Below are positions 1-9,111 of a DNA stretch of 64,000 nt, in pieces. Numbering within the stretch: position 1 is the stretch's first letter; each line of letters starts with the position of its first letter. A program made the translations under genes and the position numbers. The notes beneath the pieces were generated by a model. The model was not told the DNA's origin, made no database searches, and worked only from the letters and a program-made list of their open reading frames with translations. This stretch comes from Gillisia sp. CAL575 (GTDB taxonomy: Bacteria > Bacteroidota > Bacteroidia > Flavobacteriales > Flavobacteriaceae), in NCBI RefSeq assembly GCF_000403785.1, contig NZ_APHJ01000030.1, positions 1-64,000 on the forward strand, in the 5' to 3' direction.

Positions 1-158
1 TTGTGGCAGCCACAATTTTAGGATTTTTAGTAAAAGAATTTTTTGGGAATGAACCTATTTACGCATTGTTAATAGGAGGTTTCTCAATGATCTTAGCGGG
101 AATCTTAACCCTAAGAGTTCAAACACAACGAAAAATTAATATTAGTGAGCAAAATTAA
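1..158 (+). CDS. C-terminal end of a membrane transporter, probably sugar MFS (partial)
   Basis: The reading frame is open from base 3 to a TAA at 156-158. It encodes a hydrophobic helix pair (VAATILGFLVKEFFG, then PIYALLIGGFSMILAGILTLRV) and a short polar tail, as at the end of a 12-helix permease. The 5' part lies outside the window. It overlaps the next gene (GTG at 145) by 14 bases. In Flavobacteria a maltose/maltodextrin MFS transporter usually stands directly before beta-phosphoglucomutase and GH65 phosphorylase, so I infer that identity. The tail alone does not prove the substrate. Confidence 0.6.
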   Translation, partial: VAATILGFLVKEFFGNEPIYALLIGGFSMILAGILTLRVQTQRKINISEQN

Positions 159-804
159 AGGAGTAATATTCGATTTAGATGGAGTGATTGTAGATACTGC
201 GAAATTCCACTTCTTAGCCTGGAAAAAATTGGCTAATGACTTAGGTTTCGATTTTACAGAACTTCAAAATGAAGAATTAAAAGGGGTTAGCCGAGTGCGA
301 TCTCTTGAGAAAATATTAAAATGGGGAAATACGAGTTTATCTGAAGATGAATTCAAGGAAAAAATGGCAGCAAAAAATGACCATTATCTTTCTTATATCA
401 CCAATCTTACCAGTAAGGATATCTTGCCTGGAGTTTCTAGAATTATAGATTTTCTTACTGAACAAAATATTCCAATCTCATTAGGATCTGCAAGTAAAAA
501 TGCAAGACCAATCTTGAAGAAAACAGGACTGATGGATAAATTCCATGCGATTGTGGATGGGAATGATGTAAGTAAAGCTAAGCCAGATCCTGAAGTTTTT
601 ATTATTGCTGCTGAAAAAATTGGAGTAGCTAAGGAAAATTGCTTGGTCTTCGAGGATTCTGTAGCCGGAGTACAAGCTGCAAATATTGCAGGAATGACAA
701 GTATTGGAATTGGTGAGAAAGATGTTTTGCATGAAGCAGATCATATTTTCAACAGTTTTGAAGAAATTGAAATAGACTTTATAAAAAATTTATTGACTAC
801 GTAA
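145..804 (+). CDS. pgmB: beta-phosphoglucomutase (HAD superfamily)
   Basis: 219-aa cytosolic HAD hydrolase-fold enzyme. It would convert beta-glucose 1-phosphate, released by the GH65 phosphorylase encoded two bases downstream, into glucose 6-phosphate. HAD motif I is FDLDGVIVDT (Asp10 nucleophile, Asp12), motif II is the SLGSASKNA stretch, the lysine of motif III is in AKPDPEVF, and the acidic motif IV is VFEDSVAG. The cap domain sits between motifs I and II, as in lactococcal PgmB. Length is normal. The start is GTG at 145, inside the end of the transporter gene, so translation is probably coupled. Confidence 0.93.
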   Translation: MSKIKGVIFDLDGVIVDTAKFHFLAWKKLANDLGFDFTELQNEELKGVSRVRSLEKILKWGNTSLSEDEFKEKMAAKNDHYLSYITNLTSKDILPGVSRIIDFLTEQNIPISLGSASKNARPILKKTGLMDKFHAIVDGNDVSKAKPDPEVFIIAAEKIGVAKENCLVFEDSVAGVQAANIAGMTSIGIGEKDVLHEADHIFNSFEEIEIDFIKNLLTT

Positions 805-806
805 GT

Positions 807-3113
807 ATGAATCAAGATTATATAAAACCAGACAATTGGTCTATCATAGAAGAAGGTTTCGATAAGGATCGAGTAGAATCTTCAGAAAGTTTATTCAGTA
901 TTGGAAACGGGAAAATGGGCCAGCGCGCTAATTTTGAAGAACAATATTCAGGAGAGACATTTCAAGGGAGTTATATCGCAGGGGTTTATTACCCAGATAA
1001 AACTAAAGTTGGATGGTGGAAGAATGGCTATCCAGAATATTTTGCAAAAGTATTAAATGCTCCTAGCTGGATTGGGATCAATGTTTTTGTGAATGAAGAA
1101 GCTCTAGATCTAAATACCTGTACAAAGGTAATAGATTATCGCAGAGAGTTGAATATGAAGGAAGGTTGGTACCAACGTAGTTTCGTTGCCACCTTGCCCA
1201 ATGATATTACAATAAAAGTTTGTGCTACCAGATTTTTGTCTTTAGAACTAGATGAAATTGGAGCTATAGATTATCAAATAGAATTAATTTCTGGAGACGC
1301 AAAGATCACTTTCCAACCCTACTTGGATAGTGGTGTTTCCAATATAGATGCTAACTGGGAAGAGAAGTTCTGGAAAACTTTGGAAGTTAGTTCTTCCGAC
1401 AATCAAGGTTTTATAGTTTCAAAAACATTGAAGACAGAATTTCATGCTTGCACTTTTATGCAATCTGAAGTTTTAATGAATGGTGAAAAAGTTGAGTTAA
1501 CTCATAAAGAAGAAAAAGAGCAGGATAAGATTGTCTTTACCTATGAGATTTCAGCAGAAAAAGGAGATGTAGTGAGCTTGCAAAAATTTGCAGGCTACGT
1601 TACAGATATGAATCATGATAGAAATGATTTAGTCGTTGCTGCCAAAAAGGTGTTATCTACAGCAGTTAGTACAGGATATAACGGCATGCTTCAGGATCAA
1701 AAAGATGCTTGGGCAAGGACTTGGGAAATGGCAGATATCTCTATTTCTGGAGATGTGAAAGCACAGCAAGGAATCCGTTTTAATATTTTTCAGTTAAATC
1801 AAACCTATTCAGGTAAAGATGAGCGATTGAATATTGGACCAAAAGGATTTACCGGTGAGAAATATGGAGGAAGCACCTATTGGGATACCGAGGCTTACTG
1901 TATTCCATTTTATATGGCTACTAAAGATCAGCAAGTTGCAAGAAATTTACTGACTTATAGATATAACCATTTAGATAAGGCTATAGAAAATGCTGAAAAG
2001 TTAGGTTTTACCAATGGAGCGGCTTTGTATCCTATGGTGACTATGAATGGTGAAGAAAGTCATAATGAATGGGAGATCACTTTTGAAGAGATCCACAGGA
2101 ATGGAGCAATGATTTTTGCTATCTATAATTATGTGCGTTATACTGGAGATTTCGATTATATACCTGAAAAAGGACTAGAAGTAATGATCGCTATTGCACG
2201 TTTTTGGCAACAGAGAGCGACTTTTAGTAAGGATAAAAAAAAGTTTGTGATTCTTGGAGTTACAGGACCTAATGAATATGAGAACAATGTGAATAACAAC
2301 TGGTACACTAATTATTTAGCTAAATGGTGTATTGAGTATTGTTTAGAAACATTAAACAAAGTTAAAGACGGACATGCAGAGGATTATGACCGAATTTACG
2401 GTCTAACCAATCTTTCTGAAGCTGAATTGATGAAATGGAAAGAAGTTGCAGAAAACATGTATTTCCCTTATTCAGAAGAGTTTGGCGTTTTTCTCCAACA
2501 GGATGGATTCCTGGATAAGGAATTAATTCCCGTTGAAGATTTAGCAAAAACCAGTAGACCGATTAATCAGAAATGGAGCTGGGATAGAATTTTAAGATCA
2601 TGCTACATTAAGCAAGCAGATGTTTTACAAGGATTCTACTTTTTTGAAGACAGGTTTAATGATGAAGATCTTGCTAAGCACTTCGATTTTTATGAACCGC
2701 TAACAGTACATGAATCTTCGCTTTCTCCTTGTGTACACAGTATTCAAGCTGCCAAGTTAGGTAGAATGGAACAAGCCTATGAGTTTTACGTGAGAACTTC
2801 TAGATTGGACCTAGATGATTATAATAATGAGGTAAAAGAAGGCTGTCATATTACTAGTATGGCTGGTACTTGGATGAGTATTGTAGAAGGTTTTGGAGGA
2901 ATGCGCGTGGTGAACGATCAATTATCTTTTGATACAAGAATTCCAGACCAATGGGATGCATATTCTTTTAAGGTGAACTTTAGAAACCAGATCTTAAAGG
3001 TTAATGTAACTAAAGAGAAAACTACTTTTAATTTAGAAGGAACAGAACCAATTAGTATTTTAGTAAAAGGAAAATCTATAGAAGTGCATCCAAATGATGC
3101 AGTAGAAGTTTAG
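807..3113 (+). CDS. GH65 glycoside phosphorylase, probably maltose phosphorylase
   Basis: 768-aa cytosolic phosphorylase that would split maltose (or another alpha-glucobiose) with phosphate into glucose and beta-glucose 1-phosphate. The N-terminal beta-sandwich covers about residues 1-270 and the (alpha/alpha)6 barrel about 320-690. The general acid is Glu490 in VTGPNEYENN; the phosphate-binding side is near HESSLSPCVHS. Length fits the family (750-790). It lies two bases after pgmB, the usual pairing. GH65 also includes kojibiose, trehalose and nigerose phosphorylases; maltose is inferred from the neighbouring starch enzymes and not from a specificity residue. Confidence 0.9.
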   Translation: MNQDYIKPDNWSIIEEGFDKDRVESSESLFSIGNGKMGQRANFEEQYSGETFQGSYIAGVYYPDKTKVGWWKNGYPEYFAKVLNAPSWIGINVFVNEEALDLNTCTKVIDYRRELNMKEGWYQRSFVATLPNDITIKVCATRFLSLELDEIGAIDYQIELISGDAKITFQPYLDSGVSNIDANWEEKFWKTLEVSSSDNQGFIVSKTLKTEFHACTFMQSEVLMNGEKVELTHKEEKEQDKIVFTYEISAEKGDVVSLQKFAGYVTDMNHDRNDLVVAAKKVLSTAVSTGYNGMLQDQKDAWARTWEMADISISGDVKAQQGIRFNIFQLNQTYSGKDERLNIGPKGFTGEKYGGSTYWDTEAYCIPFYMATKDQQVARNLLTYRYNHLDKAIENAEKLGFTNGAALYPMVTMNGEESHNEWEITFEEIHRNGAMIFAIYNYVRYTGDFDYIPEKGLEVMIAIARFWQQRATFSKDKKKFVILGVTGPNEYENNVNNNWYTNYLAKWCIEYCLETLNKVKDGHAEDYDRIYGLTNLSEAELMKWKEVAENMYFPYSEEFGVFLQQDGFLDKELIPVEDLAKTSRPINQKWSWDRILRSCYIKQADVLQGFYFFEDRFNDEDLAKHFDFYEPLTVHESSLSPCVHSIQAAKLGRMEQAYEFYVRTSRLDLDDYNNEVKEGCHITSMAGTWMSIVEGFGGMRVVNDQLSFDTRIPDQWDAYSFKVNFRNQILKVNVTKEKTTFNLEGTEPISILVKGKSIEVHPNDAVEV

Positions 3114-3153
3114 TCACAGCCACACATTTTGTGGTGCATATTAAATTATAAAA

Positions 3154-4995
3154 ATGAAGCAGTTAGTTTTTCTTATTCCGGTATTTTTTAGTCTTTCTAC
3201 ATTTGCACAAATAGATCGTGTGGAGCCCCCTTTTTGGTGGAGCGATATGCATGAGTCCAGTCTTCAGATCATGTTCTACGGAAAGGATATTGCTTTATAC
3301 GAGGTGTCTGCTTCAAAAGAAGTGGTAGTAGAAAATGTACTTAGAACAGAAAATTCTAATTATGTATTTATAACCATCCAAACTAAAGATCTTTCTGCAG
3401 GTTCTTACACTTTTAATTTCAGTAAGAAAGGATCAAAAGGATTTACCAAGGCCTATGATTTGAAAGAAAGAAGAGCAGGTTCTGCTTTTAGAAAAGGTTT
3501 TGATGCCAGCGACGCGATGTATCTTATTATGCCGGATCGTTTTGCGAATGGAAATCCGGATAACGATTCTTCAGAAAAAATGGTGGAAAAAGCAGATCGC
3601 ACAAATTTAGGTGGTCGCCATGGTGGAGATTTACAAGGAGTGATCAATAATTTAGATTATTTAGAAGATCTTGGAATTACAACGCTTTGGAGTACGCCGT
3701 TATTAGAAGATAACGACAAGGCTTATTCTTACCATACTTATGCACAAAGTGACGTTTATAATATAGATCCTAGATATGGATCTAACGAAGATTATAAAAG
3801 GTTGGCTGCAGAAATGCACTCGAGAGATATGAAATTGGTGATGGATTATGTTACCAATCATTGGGGAGCAGAGCATTGGATGATCAAGGATCTACCTACT
3901 TACGACTGGATCCACCAGTTTCCGGGTTATGCCAATTCAAATTACAGAATGACCACTCAGTACGATCCTAACAGGTCTCAAAGGGATTGGAAATACTGTG
4001 TAGAAGGATGGTTTGTGAGTACTATGCCAGATCTTAATCAGAGTAATCCTTTAGTATTGAATTATCTTACTCAAAATGCGATTTGGTGGATAGAATATGC
4101 CGATTTAGATGGATACCGTGTAGATACGTATTCTTATAATGATAAAGAGGGAATTGCCAAATGGACAAAATCTATCATGGACGAATACCCAAATTTCAAT
4201 ATTGTTGGTGAGGTTTGGATGCATGACCAATCACAGATATCTTATTGGCAAAAAGATAGTCCAATCGGGGCGATTCAAAGCTATAATTCCAATTTGCCAT
4301 CTGTAATGGATTTCACCTTGCATGATGCTATTACCAGCATATTTAATGAAGACAATGCGAGCTGGGACAAGGGGATGGTGAAGGCTTACGAGAATTTTGT
4401 GAATGATTTCTTGTATGCAGATATCGATAATTTGTTGGTCTTTGCAGGAAATCATGATACAGATAGGATCAATCATATTTACAACGGAGATGTAGAAAAA
4501 TATAAGATGGCTATGACACTTGTTCTTACCACGAGAGGGATTCCGCAGTTGTATTATGGAGATGAAATAGGAATGCAAGGCAATAAAGCTGAAAAAGGAG
4601 ATGGCGATATTCGTAGAGATTTTCCGGGAGGCTGGAAAGGAGATGAGAATAATGCATTTACTGAAGCCGGAAGAACTCAAGATCAGGAAGCTTACCATTC
4701 TTTTACAAAGAAATTACTCAATTATAGAAAAGATAAGGAAGTACTTCACTTTGGGAAATTGCTTCAGTTTTTACCAGAAAATAACGTGTATGTTTATTTT
4801 AGATATAATGAGAATGAACGTGTGATGGTGGTGATCAATAATAATCCTGAAGCTCAGGAATTAGAACTCTCTCGTTTTTCTGAAGGTTTAGACGGAAGCA
4901 CTTCAGGAAAAGATATTATAACAGGAGAGCAAGTTAATTTGAACAATAGCTTAAATATTAAGGGTAAATCCTCTTTAATTGTTGAATTAAAATAG
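3154..4995 (+). CDS. GH13 alpha-amylase family enzyme, SusA/neopullulanase-like
   Basis: 613-aa exported glucanase. A signal peptide (MKQLVFLIPVFFSLSTFAQ) is followed by an N-terminal Ig-like cyclomaltodextrinase domain (about 20-105), then the TIM barrel. GH13 region I is DYVTNHWG, region II DGYRVDTYS with nucleophile Asp324, region III GEVW with acid/base Glu353, and region IV GNHD with Asp435. A C-terminal beta domain ends the protein. The order resembles Bacteroides SusA, a periplasmic enzyme cutting pullulan, cyclodextrins and maltodextrins. It is the third complete gene of the maltodextrin operon, 40 bases after GH65. Confidence 0.92.
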   Translation: MKQLVFLIPVFFSLSTFAQIDRVEPPFWWSDMHESSLQIMFYGKDIALYEVSASKEVVVENVLRTENSNYVFITIQTKDLSAGSYTFNFSKKGSKGFTKAYDLKERRAGSAFRKGFDASDAMYLIMPDRFANGNPDNDSSEKMVEKADRTNLGGRHGGDLQGVINNLDYLEDLGITTLWSTPLLEDNDKAYSYHTYAQSDVYNIDPRYGSNEDYKRLAAEMHSRDMKLVMDYVTNHWGAEHWMIKDLPTYDWIHQFPGYANSNYRMTTQYDPNRSQRDWKYCVEGWFVSTMPDLNQSNPLVLNYLTQNAIWWIEYADLDGYRVDTYSYNDKEGIAKWTKSIMDEYPNFNIVGEVWMHDQSQISYWQKDSPIGAIQSYNSNLPSVMDFTLHDAITSIFNEDNASWDKGMVKAYENFVNDFLYADIDNLLVFAGNHDTDRINHIYNGDVEKYKMAMTLVLTTRGIPQLYYGDEIGMQGNKAEKGDGDIRRDFPGGWKGDENNAFTEAGRTQDQEAYHSFTKKLLNYRKDKEVLHFGKLLQFLPENNVYVYFRYNENERVMVVINNNPEAQELELSRFSEGLDGSTSGKDIITGEQVNLNNSLNIKGKSSLIVELK

Positions 4996-5000
4996 GTTTT

Positions 5001-5084
5001 GTCACCTTGAGCGGAGTCGAAAGGTCAAACAAAAACGTCTCGACTTTAGCCTGTCTTGAGCGTAGACGAAAGGCTCGACGTGAC
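5001..5084. repeat. palindromic intergenic repeat inside the maltodextrin operon
   Basis: The element is bounded by GTCAC and GTGAC and holds two near-identical blocks, TTGAGCGGAGTCGAAAGG and TTGAGCGTAGACGAAAGG (two mismatches). Similar TTGAGCG...GTCGAAAGG blocks are common REP-like intergenic repeats in Bacteroidota (from memory). It occupies most of the 126-base gap between the GH13 and GH31 genes and could form a hairpin in the operon mRNA. Confidence 0.7.
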
Positions 5085-5121
5085 AATTAAATGTATGTAA
5101 ATTAAAACTGAAATAGCAATT

Positions 5122-7527
5122 ATGAAGATCCTTCCAAATAATATAAAACGTCTTTTGCTTTTAATTTTCTTCGGAATGAATTCTTTCTTCATTTCAGCTC
5201 AAAACGCAAATAGAACTTTTAAAAGCTTCGTACAACAGGCTGGTATTGTTTCGGTATCTACCAACGATGGGAAATACCGTTTCCAAGCATTCACGCCCGA
5301 GATTATGGAAACCAGTTTTATTCCGACAGAGGAGACTTACAATGCAGAGTCTTATTCTGTAGTTCTAAAGCCTTCAGAAATAACACCAACAGTTACAGAA
5401 GATGCTAATTCATTAAAAATCGCTACTTCCGGAATTACGGTACTTATCACCAAAAAGCCATTTCAGGTGAAGTATTTCTATGAAGGAGAAGAAGTGATTT
5501 CAGAAAAAATGGGATATTCAAGATCTGAGACTCATGAAAAACTAGATTTCAATATCTCAGAATACGAAATGCTTATGGGTGGAGGAGCCCGTGCTTTAGG
5601 AATGAACAGAAGAGGAAATAGATTAGAATTATATAATCGTGCAGATTATGGGTATGGTACAAAATCCTCTTTATTGAATTATACTTTACCAATGGTCTTG
5701 TCTTCAGAAAAATATATGCTGCATTTCGATAATGCTCCTATTGGATTTTTAGATCTGGACAGTGACCATTCTAACACTTTAAGTTACGAGACAATTAGTG
5801 GAAGGAAGACCTATCAGCTAATTGTAGGGAAAACCTGGGAGAAGATTACAGAGAATTTCACACTTTTAACCGGGCGTCAACCATTACCTCCAAGATGGGC
5901 TTTCGGGAATTTCTCTAGTAGATTTGGATATCATTCACAAAAAGAAGTTGAAAACACCATTGCTAAATTCAAAAAGGACAGTATTCCGGTGGACGCTGTT
6001 ATTCTTGATCTTTATTGGTTTGGACACGACATAAAAGGCACTATGGGAAATCTGGAATTTGTGAGAGATTCTTTCCCGGAGCCAAAACAAATGATTGCAA
6101 AACTGGCAGATCAAGGGGTGAAAACTGTTTTAGTTACAGAACCATTTATTCTTACTACTTCCAAAAAGTGGGATGATGCTGTGGAGCAAAAGGTTTTAGC
6201 AACAGATTCCTTAGGAAATCCATTCAAATTTGATTTTTACTTCGGAAACACAGGATTGGTAGATATTTTTGATCCAAAAGGAAAAGAGTGGTTTTGGAAT
6301 ATCTATAAAGATCTTAAGTCATTCGGTGTTGCAGGATGGTGGGGAGATCTTGGGGAACCAGAAGTGCATCCAACAAAATTGAAGCATAGTATTGGATCTG
6401 CAGATGAGGTTCATAATATATATGGACATTATTGGGCGAAAATGCTAAAAGAAGGATATGAATCTGATTTTCCTGAAGTGCGTCCTTTTATTTTAATGAG
6501 AGCGGGAGCAGCGGGATCCCAACGTTTTGGATTAATTCCTTGGTCTGGAGATGTTAATAGAGGTTGGAGCGGATTAAAACCACAACCCGAGATAAGTTTA
6601 CAGATGGGATTACAAGGCCTGGCTTATATGCATTCCGATCTGGGTGGATTTGCTGGAGATCTGGAAGATGATGAGTTGTATACTAGATGGTTGCAATATG
6701 GAGTTTTTCAGCCAATATTCCGCCCACATGCGCAGGAGGATGTAGCATCGGAACCGGTATTTAAAAATGAAAAGACCAAAGGATTGGCTAAAAAAGCCAT
6801 TGAATTGAGATATAAATTATTGCCATATAACTATAGCTTGGCCTTCGAAAATCATATTTCTGGGAATCCGTTAATGAGACCTTTATTTTTTGAAGAGCCA
6901 GACAATTATAAAATGTACGCAATTTCCAACACCTATTTATGGGGAGACAGTTTCTTGGTTTCACCAATATTAAATCCGGGAGTTATATCTAAAGAAGTGA
7001 CATTTCCTTCTACAAGTAACTGGTTCGATTTCTACACCGGTAAGAAATATTCAAAAGGAACAGAAGCATTGGTAGAAGTGTTAGAAGATCACATTCCAGT
7101 ATTTGTTAGAGGTGGTGCATTTATCCCAATGGCAAGACCAATGCAAACCACAGATAATTATGATGCTTCAGCTCTGGATGTATATTTCTATTTTGATGAG
7201 CAAGCAAAAAAGAGTATTTCAATTATTTACAATGATGACGGAAAAACTCCTAATGCTTTCGAAAAAGGAATGTTTGAAAAGGTGAAAATGGAATCTGAGG
7301 TAACCTTGGATTCAATAACTCTTACAATTTCTAAGGAAGTTGGGGAGAATGCAAATTCAGAAATAAAGCTAATAGACTTACATATTGAGAATCTTAAGAA
7401 GGAAGTAAAGTTTGTATGGGTGAAGGGAATAAAGTTTACAGGTAAGAATTATATGCACCAAGGGAAATTAAATATCCCAGTAAGATTCGATCAAAATGAA
7501 ACGATTATAAAAATAGAATTCAATTAA
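5122..7527 (+). CDS. GH31 alpha-glucosidase
   Basis: 801-aa exported exo-alpha-glucosidase with a signal peptide ending near FFISAQ. After an N-terminal beta-sandwich (about 30-240) comes the GH31 barrel: the nucleophile Asp409 lies in GWWGDLGEPE and the acid/base Asp477 in WSGDVNRGW. C-terminal beta domains include a DUF5110-like segment (about 680-800). It would trim glucose from the non-reducing end of maltodextrins made by the neighbouring GH13 enzymes. The classical Sus system uses a GH97 enzyme (SusB) in this role, so this operon has a GH31 in that place. Length is normal. Confidence 0.92.
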   Translation: MKILPNNIKRLLLLIFFGMNSFFISAQNANRTFKSFVQQAGIVSVSTNDGKYRFQAFTPEIMETSFIPTEETYNAESYSVVLKPSEITPTVTEDANSLKIATSGITVLITKKPFQVKYFYEGEEVISEKMGYSRSETHEKLDFNISEYEMLMGGGARALGMNRRGNRLELYNRADYGYGTKSSLLNYTLPMVLSSEKYMLHFDNAPIGFLDLDSDHSNTLSYETISGRKTYQLIVGKTWEKITENFTLLTGRQPLPPRWAFGNFSSRFGYHSQKEVENTIAKFKKDSIPVDAVILDLYWFGHDIKGTMGNLEFVRDSFPEPKQMIAKLADQGVKTVLVTEPFILTTSKKWDDAVEQKVLATDSLGNPFKFDFYFGNTGLVDIFDPKGKEWFWNIYKDLKSFGVAGWWGDLGEPEVHPTKLKHSIGSADEVHNIYGHYWAKMLKEGYESDFPEVRPFILMRAGAAGSQRFGLIPWSGDVNRGWSGLKPQPEISLQMGLQGLAYMHSDLGGFAGDLEDDELYTRWLQYGVFQPIFRPHAQEDVASEPVFKNEKTKGLAKKAIELRYKLLPYNYSLAFENHISGNPLMRPLFFEEPDNYKMYAISNTYLWGDSFLVSPILNPGVISKEVTFPSTSNWFDFYTGKKYSKGTEALVEVLEDHIPVFVRGGAFIPMARPMQTTDNYDASALDVYFYFDEQAKKSISIIYNDDGKTPNAFEKGMFEKVKMESEVTLDSITLTISKEVGENANSEIKLIDLHIENLKKEVKFVWVKGIKFTGKNYMHQGKLNIPVRFDQNETIIKIEFN

Positions 7528-7544
7528 TTTAAACCTAATATCCT

Positions 7545-8987
7545 ATGATTAAAAAAATGGCATTGTCATTTTGCATGGTAGCTGTAATGGCGTCTTGTAA
7601 AGATGAAAATAAAGAGAAAACCAATTCTGAAACTCCAAAGGAGGAGCAAAAAGTGAGTATTGAAGACAGCGACCTAGAAAATGCTGTGATCTATGAAGCT
7701 AATATCCGTCAGTATTCCCCAGAAGGAACTTTTAATGAATTTACTAAGGATATTCCTCAGTTAAAAGAATTAGGAGTAAAAGTGATCTGGGTAATGCCAG
7801 TATATCCTATTTCTATGAAGAATAGAAAAGCTACTGGTGGAAAAATGGTTAGTGAAATTGAAGATGAAAAAGAACGAGAAAAATATTTAGGAAGTTATTA
7901 TGCGGTTGCAGATTATACTAAAGTGAATCCTGAGTTTGGAACTATCGAGGATTTTCAAAACATGGTAGACGTAGCCCATGAGAATGGAATGTTCGTGATC
8001 TTAGATTGGGTAGCAAACCATACAGGATGGGATCACCCATGGATTGCAGAGCACCCAGAATATTATACTCAAAATGAAGCAGGGGAAATTGTAGATCCAT
8101 TAAACCCAGCAACCGGTGAATCTTGGGGATGGACAGACACTGCAGATCTTAATTATGAAAATAAAGAGCTTTGGACAGCAATGACCAATGATATGAAGTA
8201 TTGGGTAGAGAATCATGATATAGATGGATTTAGAGCAGATGTTGCTGGAGAAGTTCCAACTGAATTTTGGAAACAAGCGGTATCTTCTATTAAGGGAGTA
8301 AAGCCAGTATTTATGTTGGCAGAATCTGAAGATAAGGATCTATTTCATGATGCTTTCGATATGGGATATAATTGGGAAGGTCATCATATCATGAATGAGA
8401 TCTCACAAGGAAAAAAGGGAGTGAAGGCTTGGGATGAATATATGATTAAGATCGATACTTTATATCAAAAAGACGATTTCTTAATGAATTTTGTAACTAA
8501 TCACGATGAAAATTCATGGAATGGTACCGTACAAGAAAGAATGGGTGATGCCGGAGAAGCTATGTTAGCCTTTACCTATACCTTACCTGGAATGCCATTG
8601 ATATACAGTGGGCAGGAGTATGACATGGATCGCAGATTGTTATTCTTTGAGAAAGATAGTATTCCTAAAACCAAAGGAAAAGTTTGGCCAGTTTTAGTTA
8701 AGTTAGGAGAACTGAAAAATAATAAGAAAGCATTAGCAGGTGGTAAAAAAGCGGCTACTTATAATAGATTAAAAACTACAAAAGATAATCAAGTTTTAGC
8801 TTTCTCTAGAGGAAGTGGAGATGATATGCTTGTCTACGTTGCAAACCTTACAAAAGAACCAGTAAAATTCAAGATGGAATTAGATGGTAAATTTGAGGAT
8901 TTTATGAACTCTGGAGAGGTGGATCTTAAAAAGGATATGGAGATGGAATTTAAGCCTTGGGAATACAAAATATTGATAAACAACTAA
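7545..8987 (+). CDS. GH13 alpha-amylase family lipoprotein
   Basis: 480-aa lipoprotein. The SPII lipobox is VMASC with Cys at about residue 19, followed by a Lys/Glu-rich linker, then a GH13 barrel. Conserved regions: DWVANHTGW (region I), DGFRADVAGE with nucleophile Asp232, AESED with Glu260 as the expected acid/base, and TNHDENSW with Asp321. It lacks the N-terminal Ig domain of the upstream GH13, so it is a different subfamily. It starts 17 bases after GH31 and a strong terminator follows, so it ends the operon. It probably sits on the outer membrane or in the periplasm. Confidence 0.9.
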   Translation: MIKKMALSFCMVAVMASCKDENKEKTNSETPKEEQKVSIEDSDLENAVIYEANIRQYSPEGTFNEFTKDIPQLKELGVKVIWVMPVYPISMKNRKATGGKMVSEIEDEKEREKYLGSYYAVADYTKVNPEFGTIEDFQNMVDVAHENGMFVILDWVANHTGWDHPWIAEHPEYYTQNEAGEIVDPLNPATGESWGWTDTADLNYENKELWTAMTNDMKYWVENHDIDGFRADVAGEVPTEFWKQAVSSIKGVKPVFMLAESEDKDLFHDAFDMGYNWEGHHIMNEISQGKKGVKAWDEYMIKIDTLYQKDDFLMNFVTNHDENSWNGTVQERMGDAGEAMLAFTYTLPGMPLIYSGQEYDMDRRLLFFEKDSIPKTKGKVWPVLVKLGELKNNKKALAGGKKAATYNRLKTTKDNQVLAFSRGSGDDMLVYVANLTKEPVKFKMELDGKFEDFMNSGEVDLKKDMEMEFKPWEYKILINN

Positions 8988-9005
8988 GTATTTTTCTAAA
9001 TTCTT

Positions 9006-9038
9006 TAAAAAAGCCTCATTATTGAGGCTTTTTTTATG
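9006..9038 (+). terminator. Rho-independent terminator of the maltodextrin operon
   Basis: Stem AAAAAAGCCTCA / TGAGGCTTTTTT with loop TTAT and a run of T. It lies 20 bases after the last GH13 stop. Confidence 0.9.
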
Positions 9039-9046
9039 AGTTATTA

Positions 9047-9064
9047 ACCGAAAACGTTTTAGTG
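9047..9064. promoter_or_regulatory. candidate operator with palindrome AAAACGTTTT upstream of pfkA
   Basis: The sequence ACCGAAAACGTTTTAGTG contains a perfect 10-base palindrome centred on CG, the shape of many LacI-family operators. It lies about 50 bases before pfkA and after the terminator. Maltodextrin clusters of Flavobacteria often carry a LacI regulator, but none is visible here. AT-rich chance palindromes are possible. Confidence 0.25.
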
Positions 9065-9111
9065 AATGAAGCGATTAGGAAATAAGGAACAAATCAAATA
9101 GCTTTACAGTA

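Noticed and set aside
4231-4698. 155-codon minus-strand frame inside the GH13 gene
   Set aside because: It lies fully within a gene with intact catalytic motifs and has no recognisable domain; a shadow frame.
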